NCBI GenBank assembly: GCA_958299035.1
Contig: CATQJL010000223.1
Location: forward strand, 78,695,600-78,759,599
Length of the DNA: 64,000 nt
Reading direction: 5' to 3'
DNA from: Cylicocyclus nassatus
Lineage: Eukaryota > Nematoda > Chromadorea > Rhabditida > Strongylidae
Part shown: in pieces, positions 48,301 to 61,700 of the stretch
How the letters are laid out: each line of letters starts with the position of its first letter
Numbering within the stretch: the first letter of the stretch is position 1
Program-made: the position numbers and the translations under genes
The notes under the pieces: generated by a model
Told to the model about the DNA's origin: nothing
Database searches by the model: none
Seen by the model: the letters and a program-made list of their open reading frames with translations, nothing else

Positions 48301-51300
48301 CTCCCAAGCTGTGAAGGAGTTCGACGTTTCCGGTTTCGGCCGGATGCCTAGCTAAGAACTGGTCACGCCAGATCCTCCGCCGTCTGGCTTCTTCTGGTCG
48401 CTAGGCGGTCCCTCCCCGCTCCAAGCCCGGGGTTAGCGATCGCCCCGTGGAAATCAAGAGTAGGCCTAGTAAGCCACCTTTTGTAGGGGAAAATTCATAT
48501 TACTCCTCCAGTTAGAAGATTAGAAAAAAACCCTGCACATCGTATCCCGCCTACGGCGCCGGATGGTAGCAAGAACGATATCAGGGTACTCAGGGCGCCT
48601 TTCGGATTGGACAAAAACGACACGTCTGCCCGGACGACACGCCATGGAGACTGCCTCATGCTCTGCACCTACAACGCCAGAACAGTCTCCACAAACGCCG
48701 ACCTCCACGCTCTTCTCGACGCTGCAGAGCACATCAAGTATCACATCATCGCTCTGCAGGAAACGAAGTCCAGGAAGAAGGACGTGCGACAGATGAGTGA
48801 TGGGACCCTCATCATTCGTGGTGAAAAGTTTTCACCACGAAACGTGGGAGGCGTCGGCTTTGTCGTCCATCCATCTATCGTCCATCTTGTCGATTCGCAC
48901 GAGATCCTATCACCTCGACTAGGCATCCTACGACTACGCCCTCCACGTCAGAAGACTATCAGCATCATCAACTGCTACTCGCCAACATTAGCAGCTGACG
49001 ACTCAGAACTAGATGCTTTCTACGAAGACGTGGAGGAGGTCGTCCGCAACGAAAAGTCCTTCTACAAGTATGTTGTGGGCGACTTCAATGCCAAAATCGG
49101 GATGCCACTAGAAAAGGAATATAGGATCGGGAAATTTGGATATGGGCTCCGAAACGAAAACGGCAACCGTTTCGTTGGGCTCCTCTCCGCCGCACGACTC
49201 TTCCATGGAAACTCCATCTTCATGAAGAAAGAATATCGCCGGTGGACTTGGGAATCGTCCAACGGAACGACTCATGCTGAGATCGACCACATTCTCACCA
49301 ACCGAAGGTGGAGCTTACTCGATGATCTGCAGTTCCATCCTTCTGTAGTGGCTCCGATCACCGCCTCCTTCGAGCGAAGATACGACTCAGCCGAAGGCTG
49401 GAAAAGAAAGTCTGTCATAGTGCCACGAGAAGGAAGGAAGTCGTTTATGACGGTAACAGGCTGGAAGAGCTCATATTAAGTTGTGACTGGCCCATCGAGG
49501 AGGACCCAACGTACGACTACGACCGGCTTCTGAAAGGATTGCGAGCCTGCGGAGAATGCGCCTCAGTGACTTCTGAGAAGAACTTGGAGCGCATCTTGAA
49601 GACCACCAATGAATTGCTCGAAAGAAGAAGATCATTGAGGCAGGATCCGAATGCAACTCATCTCGAGCGACTGATAGCCAACACCAGTTGCAGAACAGCT
49701 TTGCAAGAAGATCTCAGGAAGTACAGGCAAGCCAAGATACTGGAAGCAGCCGAAAGAAGACGAAGTCTCAAGAAGTGCCGAAGGGACCTCTGCGAATATC
49801 ACGTACCGCTGGCTGCACTACTGAACGAAGACGGGACTCCGACTTCTTCCCGATACAAGATGGAATCTATCGCGAAGAACTTCTACACCAACCTCTTCCG
49901 CTCATCAACACCCGTGCAGATGCCCGTTGTTCTCACTGGAGAAGTACCACCACGAATTCTACCTGCTGAAGTGCGTATCGCGATACAGACCATGAAGACG
50001 TCCACGGCTCCAAAACCAGATCATCTTTCCGTCGAACTTCTGCGAGCCGGAGGACACCGTCTACACGAGATTCTAGCGTCGCATTTGACATCTTACCTTC
50101 AGAAGGAGAATATTCCCGACTAGTGGAGAACGTCAAGAACCGTCCTTCTCTTCAAGAAGGGTGAACGGGAGGATCTTCGGAACTATCGTCCAATATGCTT
50201 GCTGAGTGTGCTGTACAAGAAGATTATCCTCGCTCGCATATCAAGGACACTGGATGAAGCCCAACCCCAAGAACAAGCTGGATTTCGCAAAGGATTCAGC
50301 TGCATGGACCACATCCAGACCGTTTCGAGGGTCATAGAAGTCTGCCGGGAATACCGACTGCCTCTCGTCCTAACCTTTGTCGACTACGAGAAAGCCTTTG
50401 ACAGCGTCGAAACCAACGCCATCCTGTTGCGCTAGTCGATCAAGGAGTGGACCCAGCTTACGTGAGGACGTTAGCCGACTGCTACAAGGACTGTACAACG
50501 ACGATGTAGCTATTCCATCGCCCCCTGACCATACCAATCGGGAAGGGGGTCCGACAAGGCGACACAATCTCGCCGAAGCTGTTCACCGCGGCCTTGCAGT
50601 GGGTGATGAAGTCACTGGACTGGGACGAGAGAGGCATACGAGTTGATGGGAGATTCCTGTCCAACCTTCGTTTTGCGGACGATATCGTTCTCTTCTCGAG
50701 CAGTATCACCGAAGCAGAGACGATGCTGAAGGAACTAAACGAAGTAGGGAAGAAGATCGGACTGCGAATAAATCGGAAGAAGACTCAGTTCATGAAGAAC
50801 GCCCTTTGCGAAGATAAGAAATTGGAAAGAAATGGAATTGGAAGGCACCCAGATTATGGAGACGTCTTCCTACGTGTATCTCGGACGTTCGATGAACATG
50901 GAGAACGACTTGAGGGAAGAACTTAACAGGAGAAGAAGAGCAGCCTGGGCCGCCTTCGGGCCTCTGAAGAAGCCACCGACCAGCTGACGGACCCGGAGCT
51001 TCGTGCCCACCTGTTCGACTCAACCGTTCTCCCGGCGCTCTGTTACGCAGCTGAGACTTGGGCCGACACTGTAGCCACGTCGAAAGCTTTACGGACCACC
51101 CACAGAGCGCTCGAGCGCAGTCTTCTGAAGATGACCCGACGCAAGCAACATCTAGTCGGACTTCGCAGCACGGTCATGAGAAGAATGTCCCGTCTTACCC
51201 AACGGAATACGTCGCGAAAGCCAAACACCGATGGGCCGGTCACATAATGAGAAGAACAGACGACAGATGGACACTAAGAACATCGGAGCGGATTCCTCGC

Positions 51301-52793
51301 GAAGCCAAACGTCCTCGAGGAAGACCACCGATGAGATGGGCAGACGTGTTCGTGGAACGGATGGACCAGCTGAGAAATCAGCTGGATACGACTTTCGTCC
51401 CTGGAACTCGTGGACGCAGCCACCGACGACGGCCAAGAAGATCGTGGATGTCTGAAGCGAGGGACAGGGAAAACTGGCGACTTCTGTACTGGGGCCCGCA
51501 CGTCACGTGAGGACGGGCCATCTAAGTATCTAAGTAAGTATCAAAGTGTTGGGATCATTTTTGAGCGGTCAAGAAACAGCTCAACCGGCGTAACTTTCGT
51601 ACGATGTGTTGGCAAAGAATGCAAGCTTCGCAGCTAGAATCAGTGACTCATATTGTTGCTTATAAAGTTTTCTGCTTTTGGCGAGTTTTTGCTTGAGAAT
51701 TTTATAAATATTTTTAACTAATTTTTTTTCTGAATCGCGGGAGACTAGTGCGAGTTTTATCTCAATCTTACAGAGGAACAAATACCGATATCTCTCTAAA
51801 TATAAATTTAGAGTTTTAGCTTACAATACGAAACCTAAAGAAACCACGAAACCTGTTGAGATAAAAGAGCTATATGGATTTGTCACTAACTATGTTCCAA
51901 CAGCTTGAACTTTGGACACAGCATAATTTTTGCGAAAGTATTGACAACTGTACGTCAGAGTTATATCCAAATTGTGACTTGGAAGCGAAAAATCTTAGCG
52001 AAAATACGCTCAAAGACTTTTGGATCACTCTGCATATCTCTTCTTGTAAGAAAAAAGGGGGAAAGTCTTTTCTCATAAATTTAGCAGTAAGTGATGCGCG
52101 TCTTCTCTCCATTGAATAACCTACCGGTAAATTGTGCGCCTGTCTTCCTGTTATCAGGACTTTTCCACTCGAAGGACGTTCAATTCCAGATATCAGAGCG
52201 AATGCTGTTGATTTTCCCGAGCCAGGCACACCAATCAAACCGAGGGCATCACCATTCCCCATAGCAAATGCCATGTTTTTCAAAACACAATCTTGTTTGC
52301 GAAATTTAACAAGATCCTAAGTCAAAAAATGCGACGGGGTAGCGTATCAAAAACCAAAATTCATGTTACTAACCCTGACCAACACGGTGGCGTTACCGCC
52401 TGGGCTGACCGATCGATTTCTTTCAGCAATCACGTCGTTACCGTAAGGGACATCGAAAGACTAGATTTGTGTATTGGTTTACATGGTTGACATCTTAGAT
52501 TTGTAAACTGCATTAATTCAACAAACCTCAGTAAACGTTTTCCTTTTCATGGCACTAATAATTGCTGTATGCAATTGCGATTCATACAGAAACAACAGAA
52601 AACAATAAAACAACCAGTTGCTGGCTAATACAATGATGTACGTAACATATGCTGGAATGTGATTGATATTTTTGTCATTTGTAGACAACCAGGACCAAAT
52701 CTTACAAAAGTCAAACAACTTTCTCTTCTCTGTTTCATCGATTATTGCTGAAAGGAATATAAGACTCGGATATCCATAGGCAATATAAGCAAC
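39389..52793 (-). CDS. ABCA part 3: end of TMD2, NBD2 and C-terminal domain
   Basis: Exon 52527-52793 carries two hydrophobic helices (for example [20 protein letters not shown]). Exon 52374-52460 has the pre-NBD motif [12 protein letters not shown]2: Walker [10 protein letters not shown] (52125-52316), Q-loop [14 protein letters not shown] (47715-47799), helical domain (43757-43844), signature SQSQRRR in place of SGGQ, Walker [10 protein letters not shown] (42124-42220), and switch region [14 protein letters not shown] with Ser where His is expected (40098-40264). The C-terminus includes [16 protein letters not shown]. Walker motifs are kept, but the signature and switch residues are not. 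Confidence 0.8.
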
Positions 52794-55700
52794 CTAAATT
52801 GCGGACATTGAGTCTTTTATTTTGTGAATGACTTCTTTTATATAAAAATTAAGGGGAATGCGGGTTTTAAGAATTGACAAAACATTCACTCGATGCTATT
52901 TCTCGATCGGCTGATTCGCTTAAGTTTTAACGAGACATATCATAACATAAAAATTACTAATCACGAATTTCAAAAATTCATACCCAAGATCTTATGGTAT
53001 CACTTGCGAGAAAAAGCGGGATGTAAGAAAACAGCTGGAATACAACAAGCAAGACAAAAGCATATCCAGGTGTGCTTAAGAAACTTGAAAGCAGATACGC
53101 TAACGGCAGATACATCAGACAATACATGACCATAAGCGGACTAAAACAATTATTCTTAGATGGCCATTTTCATAAATGTCAAGGTGACATAAGGAAAAAA
53201 GTGGAAAAAATGCTTTGCAATTCTGAAATGTTCAGTTTATTAGATACTTGGACCTCACTACTACATCTCGTGCACGACAGAGACGGCCACGGCTTATAGT
53301 GCGCCACGCCACTGCCAGAGTAGCATATACTTTCAATGAAAGCATTATTAAATTCCCGTTATCGATGATGTCCCGTACACTGATAATATTTTAGAATCCC
53401 AAAGAAGCCCCAGCGCATTATATCACACAGGTTCGCTTTGAAACTGTCTTTATGTACTGTTCAAGTGTTTTGAGCCACGCAGCCTAGTCCTGCTAGTTCT
53501 TGACATTCTGTCAGCTGTCCCAGCATGAAAATCGTCAGGAATCATCAATTGAGCGAAAGTGGGAGTGATTTATGCTAAAAATGCCTTAACTCAATGCAAT
53601 CTATATTGAGGAAACCGGGAAAGCACTTAGTATTCGCATTAAAGAACAGGCAGATAAAAGACGTAAAACACTATTTTCAGCTTTAGGTAGGCACAAAGGC
53701 GAGTCGCATATTGGAGATGACATAAAAATGTAAGATGTTGATTCTTGAGAAGAAGACCTCTGATCATCCGGATTCTCCGTTCATATTATGCGGTCTGTAG
53801 ATCGAATTCGATATCCCATATGGTATAGTCTATCCCTTCCGCCGCGACTATCATTTCCGGCGCAGGATATTATAAACAGCGGTGGTCTTTCGGTATGCTC
53901 ATCTTTTGCCTGAGGATTTTTATAGTAGGGAAGCTGAGAGAAAGTCGAGAACTAGCAGAACTAGGAGACGTAGATAGCTTGGAACCACGAGTGACGTTTT
54001 GAAATACTTTCAAGCCTTAGGCCTCGGGCATACCTCACGCGATATCAGTCACCACGCGATTTGGCAATACTCCAAATGCTCATAACTCATCCTACGGGGT
54101 TTGTGAATGTACGGAAGAGGGGGCATTTTATCAACCTACGAAAGTTATACATGCTGTGCATTTGAGGTCTTCCAGTATTGAATTTGAAAACATATGGCAA
54201 ATTGCCAGATCGCGTGGCGACTGAAATCGCTTGAGGTATGTCCCTTGCCTTAGAGGAAGACAATGTCGTCGAAACATTAGGACGTGGTGGTTGGATCATC
54301 AGAGACCATCTATAAACCTACGTGGCTCAAATACTTGAAGAATCAATCAATGCCCACGTTTAAAGAAAGTGGAACTTGTAATCTGTCTTTATGTAGTTTC
54401 TTGAATGTTATCGCGAAAGGATGTTGAAGTAGATAGCCAGCGTAGCACGCTCACTCAAAATCAGTAAAACTACTACAGAGCTGTAACAATCAATTAGCTG
54501 AGCGGAAGAGTTTGTGCTGATTGAACAAGTAAGGTCTAATTGCCGGTTGGAAGCGCTAAACCTTGGGGCGCAAACGAGGTTCTACTTTGCACAGAATGCA
54601 TTAGGCAGGTCACAGCAGTGTAGAAAAGCTGCTTTCTTCGCTTAATAATACTGTTTTCGCGCTCCCACGATTGAGTGAAGGGGACCTCTTTCAAGCAATA
54701 GGTTGGTAAGAGTTTGATGACAGTGAACAGGATCGGTAATTGAGAAGCTTGAATTCTAATCTTGCGCCCTTCTTTAAACCAGTCTTATGCAAATGCGATA
54801 AGTGAGATAAAGATCATTACTTATAATAACGGGCTAAGGGTTGTTTGCGTGTTTTTGTGTGTGTGTGTGTGTCTGAATATCTGTCTGTCACGAAATTCAT
54901 AGCGCGAGTTCCAGGCAGTGTCCTGAGCCCAAATTTTGCATAGCGCATGCTACCAGCATAAAAGTCCACCATGCGAAAGCACGAGTGGATTTGTTAGGTG
55001 GATCCCTCAGAAATTGCACGTCAGCCGGGTCCAATTGGCTTTTGGCCCGCATAATCGAATCCATATCACCACTTTTTGCAAAGTCGTGGATGTGCTTGGC
55101 ATCTCAATGTGCAAGCCATAAGCTTTGGTCCAAAAAAGGGATCAAAAGTCTACTACTTTACGAAAACGACGCCGAAAAGTATTGATTGCTCGATGGTCGA
55201 TTTGCCAAGGTTTTACTTGAACATTTGAGAAGATTTTTGCACAGAGATGTGGCTCAGGGTGTTATTGTCCTTATAGCAACTATCCGGCCAGAAAAAAGTT
55301 CAAGAACCTATTCAAATTTGCATTTGTTCTTCTGCGAAAAATTTCATCCAATCAAAATTACCGTTCTCACATAGAAAAGCTTCAGGAATGAGTAGTTGTT
55401 TACATTTTATTCGTGATATTCGGCATCGTCCGGTGAGTTTCAATGCCATCATAAAGCATGAATGAGTAAGGCGTACAGAGTAGGACCACAGCGAGCCTCT
55501 GCGAATGTGTAAATCATAGCGCAAGCTGCAGCCAAGATTTCGAGCTGATTTTTTGCCTACAGCACGCGAGCAGCACCCATGTTAACTATGTGAAGAAGTG
55601 AGCGAATCGCTGAAAATCGCGAGTCAAACGGATCCACCAGGCATTTGCTAAGGCAAAAGATCCTAATGCAAGAAGAGTCTGCAGTAACTGTAAGACTTTC

Positions 55701-58700
55701 AACTTGGACATCTTCTAAGATCTGGAATACAGCGCAGATACATAGCAAAAAGTTAATTTCATGCAAAAAGTGGCGTCAAAAAGAGATGACTCAATTGATT
55801 GTTGATTTTCAAAGAACTCACTGTATAGATGGGAATGTAGTGTGCATCTGTTGTTGTTCTAATTAGCCAGCATCGCATTGATAAAACGGATTCAAAATTA
55901 CACTAACTATTCACCAAAAAGTTTCGCCACGCCAATTTTACCGGTTTCACACGAAAACCTCGCAGAATGAATGGTTGCTTACATCATATTGTTCACGATC
56001 AGAATTTTCCGGAGAGGTTGAAAGCAGTTTGAGAGATAAGGGCAGGGCGCTGTTCAGCTTGAGGACAAGCATGGACGCGCAGACTCGCAAGGACGATATT
56101 CATGGAGTGCATAGAGCCATACCTGCTGTGGGCGTGCTACACTTTGCCTTTCTTAAGAGAAGATATTGGTAAAAAACTATGGAGTAGGACCAGTGCGAGC
56201 CTCTGCGAAGCAGAGGTGACGCACTGGTAACTTATAATAACGAGCTAAGGGTTGTTTGCGTGTTTTTGTGTGTGTGTGTCTGAATATCTGTCTCTCACGA
56301 AATTCATAGCGCGAGTTCCAGCCAACCTCCTGAGCCCAAATTTGGCACAGCGCCTGCTACCAACATGTGAGTCTACCACATAAAAGCACGAGCGGATCCA
56401 TTGTCTGGATCCCTCAGAAAATGCGCGTCAACCGGATCCACTTGGCTTTTGGCCAGTAAAATTGAGTCTGTAGCGCAACTTTTTGCAAATTCACGGATAT
56501 GTTTGACAAGCTCATGTGCAAGCCATGGTCTTTAGCCTAAAAAATTGAACTAAAGTTTAATACTTTGCGAAAACGGCGCCAAAAGGAATTGGTTGCGTAA
56601 ATGTTCAATTTGCCAAGATTTTACCCGATCGTTTGAGAAGATTTTTGTACAGATATGTAGCCCACGGTGATTATGGCATCTTATCGCGAATATCAAGCCA
56701 TGAAAAGTCCAAAAACCGATTCAAATTTGCATTTGTTCTTTCGAGAAAAGTTCCGTTCATGCGAAATTACCGATCTCATATGGAAAAGCTTTTAGAATGA
56801 ATAGTTGTTTACAAATCATTCGTGATAGCCTGCATAGCGTGGTGAGTTCCAATGTCATTATTGTGCGAGAATGAGTAAGGCATACAGATAGTAGGGCCAG
56901 TGCGAGCCTCTGCGAAGCAGAGGTGAAGCACTGGTAACTTATAATAACGGGCTAAGGGGTTGTTTACGTTGTCTGTGTGTGTGTGTGAATCTCTGTCTGT
57001 CACGAAATTCGTAAAGCGTGTTCCAGCCAACCTCCTGGGCTCAAATTTTGCACAGCGCATGCTACCCGCATGAAAGTCCAGCAAGCAAAAGCACGAGCAG
57101 ATTCGTTAAGTGGACCCCTCTGAAACTGCGCGTCAAACGGATCCACTTTGCATTTGGCCCCCAAAATTGGGTCCGTAATTCCACTTTTTGCAAAGTCGTG
57201 AATGTTCATAGCAAGTAAATGAGCAAGTCATGGACTTAGGCCCAAAAATGTGATCAAAAGTCTATTACTTTGCAAAAACGGCGCTAAAAAGTATTGGTTG
57301 AGTAAATGGTCAATTTGTCAAGATTCTACCAGAGCATTTGGCGAGATTTTTGCACAAAGATATATCTCACGGTGACTGCTGTTCTTATTGCAACTGTCAA
57401 GACCATGGTAAAATCAAAAACCTATAAAAACTTGGGTTTGTTCTCCTGCAAAAAGTCTCATCCACGCGAAACCACCGTTTTCACATAAAAAAGCTTTCGG
57501 AATGAGTAGTTGTTTACATTTTGTTCGTGATAGTCGGCATTGCTCGGTGAGTTCCAATGCCATCATTATGCGAGAATGAGTAGGGCCTAGACAGTAGAGC
57601 CAGTGCGAGCCTCTGCGAAGCAGAGGTGACGCACTGGTAGTAACATAAGTGAGCAAACTGTTGACATCAAATCGTGTCCAAAAGAGTCTCTCCAAAATTT
57701 TTTCCAAAATGAACAAACTCTTGCGTTACTCAAAAATAGTGTTTGTTGATATGCGACGTTGAGATTCCAAATCCATTACAACTAATCGAGATTACCGACT
57801 GGTCTACCAAAGCTTGAAGATTTCATTATGTGACTATGAATGGAACTGCACTGAGCTTTTTCACTATGAATTAATTTCAGATTTACTTCAAAGGCTGCTG
57901 CTTGTTTCGAAATTCTTATGACATACAAGGGAAGGATACTTGGTGACCATGCCCTTTTGGAATGAAACTTACACTATTAATGCATCTTGAAAAAACGCTG
58001 ATCCATCCCACGCTGCTTTCGGTATCTGCTTTGCGCTTTTCCGAAAAAAAAGTTATGAACTCTTGCCACCAGAATCTGCACTGTCTTGATGGCAGATTTA
58101 CCAAAATTTTTAGAAGTTTACTTAAGCACTACAAAAGAGCGTCAAAGAAATCAGTTTCTAGAAAGCCTGGATAGTGACAACTCTGAGTGCTCAAATCGCG
58201 AAATTAATATGGAAAAAATCCAAAACGTAGTTCAAAGAGTCGCACAACAGAGAATGAACATGGATTTGGAATCAGCGCCTTAACGCATCTACTGTCATAC
58301 ATCTCACCGCAAGGGTAACGGTCATTGAGTACCCTTGCGGTTTTTGAATTTCGTCAGATATGTAAATGATTCTTCCGCACTTGCGCAACCTTCTCCTGTT
58401 TTTCTCCTCTGTATGAGTCCGAGCAGAGAGAGAACAACATGAGTACTCACTAAAAGGTCATAGAGAGTGTCCAATCAAACAAGAAGAGAACAAACATAAA
58501 AAATAGACACATCAAAGCCGCCACGAATATATCGTAGAACATGGTGTAAAGCCAATAAAGAAATATGTTCAATCCGGTTGTTAACTGCTGAAAATGAAAA
58601 TGATATTACCTTTCCATTCGCAAAGGGTGAAATGTTAAAACCTGCCATATGTTTGAAATGACTATGTTGTTCTTCAGCTGGTGTTACAGCAAACGATGAT

Positions 58701-61700
58701 GTCAGAAGAATATGCATAAGCATCATCATGAACGGCACCAGCACAAATTCGCTTCTGGTAAATCTATCTTTCCTTAGCCTCATTTCAACTTCGAGATCCC
58801 ATTGAAGACTCCCTAAAAACGCGCAACTTTATATGCAAGGACAGGGAATGAGGATGATGCACCATTATACAATATATCATTCGCCAAATGCAGCATATAA
58901 AGTTTTGAAAGGGATATATATTCGGGTGCGATAAATTCGTACATGTTTGCGTTGTCCTAAAATAGATGGTCGCAGGAAAGAATCAGTGCACCATTCCTTT
59001 TCCCATTAAAAAAATCCGGAAATTAGAGCGTAGATCAAAATTCTTAGCCTGCCAAAATGTCAAATCATGTCGTTTCTATTACGCATTGTCTCAAATAAAT
59101 CACTAGTTTTTAGTGATCATCCAAAATCTGACCCGAGAATTCTTTATTCGGACACCTCCGACGACCCATGGCCAGTCAGTAGGCCACTTTGATTCATTAT
59201 CGGAGCCATAGAAAGTTAACACCTGTAATCAAATTTTAGAGCAGTAGCATTCATTTCGTAAGAGCACCTTTATCCGCGGATACTTCCGGAGCACTTTCTT
59301 TATCGTGCTTTTCTGTTCGCTAGCATTTTGGGGATCAAAAATGAGGAATCTTCCGTGACCAAATGATTGCAAAGATATTTTTCCTAAATTTGAACTTCAC
59401 TTCTTAATAAAGTACAAATCGATAAAAATCCACGTTTTCTCATGTCTAAGTATCACTAGTTTTCCGTCCTTTTTCTTTTTCACCCTTATTTTCAAAGTTT
59501 TTCAATTTCGTAAGAAGCACTCGATACCCTGAGTTTGAGTTTAGAGCATTTGCTTAGCCTGCAACTAGCGGGCAATGGGCTGAGACACGACTGTGCTATT
59601 TCTCTCAATTCTTTTTGGACACAGTGACAAACTATTTCATGTTCAATCAATAAAAGAATTTTATACTAAGAGATTTTCGTAAAAATAATTCTACTGTAAT
59701 TTTCTATAATATTACCAAGCTGATCTAGGCAAGAAGTAGAACAAAAAAGGTTATCGGAGAGAAAGAGCGGTGCTAAATGGCAGTTACCGTCGAACTTGTA
59801 TCCTCATCATTTTCTGCAAAATTCTGCAACGCCGTTCAAAACACTGGAAAATGATTCTCCTCTCAGATTCGCAAAACAATGCTTTTCTGAATTTCATTTT
59901 ATTTCTCACTGACCTTATTATTAGCTTAGTGCGGATCTTACAAGGGAAAGTTCCCAAGTCAGCTCGGCCAACTTGGATGAATCATATATCACCGTAACGG
60001 GCTTAAAACGCTGATTCCAAATCTGCTTTCCTTTTCTGCGGAGCAACTTTCCGAGGGAAGTTATGAGCGTTTAAATGTCTAAATTTGTCATGTTCAAAGT
60101 GGCTTAAAATCAGTTAAAAGCTGTAAAACAACACCTAACGGAATTTTACTACCTGTGTTCCGTCCTTGTAATCAATATACTTGATACAAAACTGATAAAT
60201 CACTTTCATATTCTATTGTACAGTTTTCGCCAATTCTAAGCCACTTAAAACATGACAAATTTAAACTTTTAAACGCTCATAACTTGTCTCGGAAAGCCGC
60301 TCCGCAGAAAAGGAAAGCAGATTCGGAATCAGCATTTCAAGCCCGTTACGGTGATATATGACTCATCCGGGTTGGACGAGATGACTTGGGAACTCTCCTT
60401 CTTTAGTATCCTCCTTGCTCTCATTCTCAGCGACTTTAAAGTTCATACAGGGTGTCTCAAAAATGTATTGAACTGATCCCTAGTAACCCTCTTATATGAC
60501 AAGATTAGGCGTTGCTTCGGCATTGCTTACAGTGTGCAGCAAAATGCCGAATGCATATCACGGTAGCAACATACAGCGCCATTGTGGAACAGGTGGCATA
60601 TTAGAAAGCTTACAAAAAATCGGTCGCGTGCCTGGCTTCTCACAATGCTGATTATACTACTTTTCATAAGATTAACAAGCTCATGGGGTGCATAGCAAGT
60701 GTTACCCAGTGTTTGTGACGAGTGATGCCTCTTTACGGAAAATGTGTTTCACTTTTCATACCTGCGTATATGGCAGTTTGATCTGCCCAAGCGGTTTTTG
60801 CTGTACACATTTCACATAACCAAACATATTTGAAGCCTTTCTACTTTAGACTTCACGATTGATTGTACAAGAAAACTGTACAATTAATTGTTTTGAGATT
60901 TCCTAAAAATTTATTCCACAGTTCGTTTTCTTTTACACCGGAAAAAGTTTGATATGTCCCATTTACGCCCGATGTTCAAAACGATGATTATATTGTTTCC
61001 TCGCATTCCCTGTCTCATATTGATTTCCACTTAGAATAAGATGTAAATCTGCGGTGCAACTAGATATTCGTTTTGTTGCAATTTCTATTCCTAAGAAAAG
61101 TTTGGCGGGTTGAGGAATTAAGGAGCGAACACTTCATTTCACCGCCGCACGCTGCTGTCCTTTCATCCTACTGTCGTGCATCGTGTTAAATCCTCCAGCT
61201 CGCCAGGTGGTGCCTAATTCAGGTGTTCGTTCCTCCACCCAGTTTCGTCATCTCACGTTGACGGGTGCAAGGCTGCTGTGAAGATCTCTCAGCAAGAGTT
61301 TGTGCGGCTTGCTGTAGCTCAGCTACGCGATGGCGCCAGCTCTGGCGGCTGGCGGCGGCACCAAGCGGCTGCCGGGTAGTCCCTCCCTTTCGAACTGTGC
61401 AAACACATTTTTGAAGTACACGTAAAGTTATGTTATGATATACTAATATAGCTTATGGAAAAAGTATTTTATTATTAGGCTAAAATGCTAAGTATATCTG
61501 GTGTCAGCAGCTCCGACTAGCCTAGTGCAGGAATTTATGGAGTGATTGGTTTGCTTCGTGGGCAGAACAGGGCCTTCGGAATTGGGCCAAACCGGCAAAC
61601 CAATCACTCTATATATTCCTGATGGGAGTCGCTAGTTCATTACCACGCTGAGCGAAGCACCGTGAACGTCTTTCTGTCCACCAATTCCAACGCCGACGGC

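Noticed and set aside
52893..53299. Overlapping plus-strand frames that look partly coding
   Set aside because: A frame change is needed to join them and no family could be named; possibly retroelement debris.
58306..58345. Rho-independent terminator as a sign of bacterial DNA
   Set aside because: The flanks are clear nematode exons and mobile elements, and no other bacterial feature is present.
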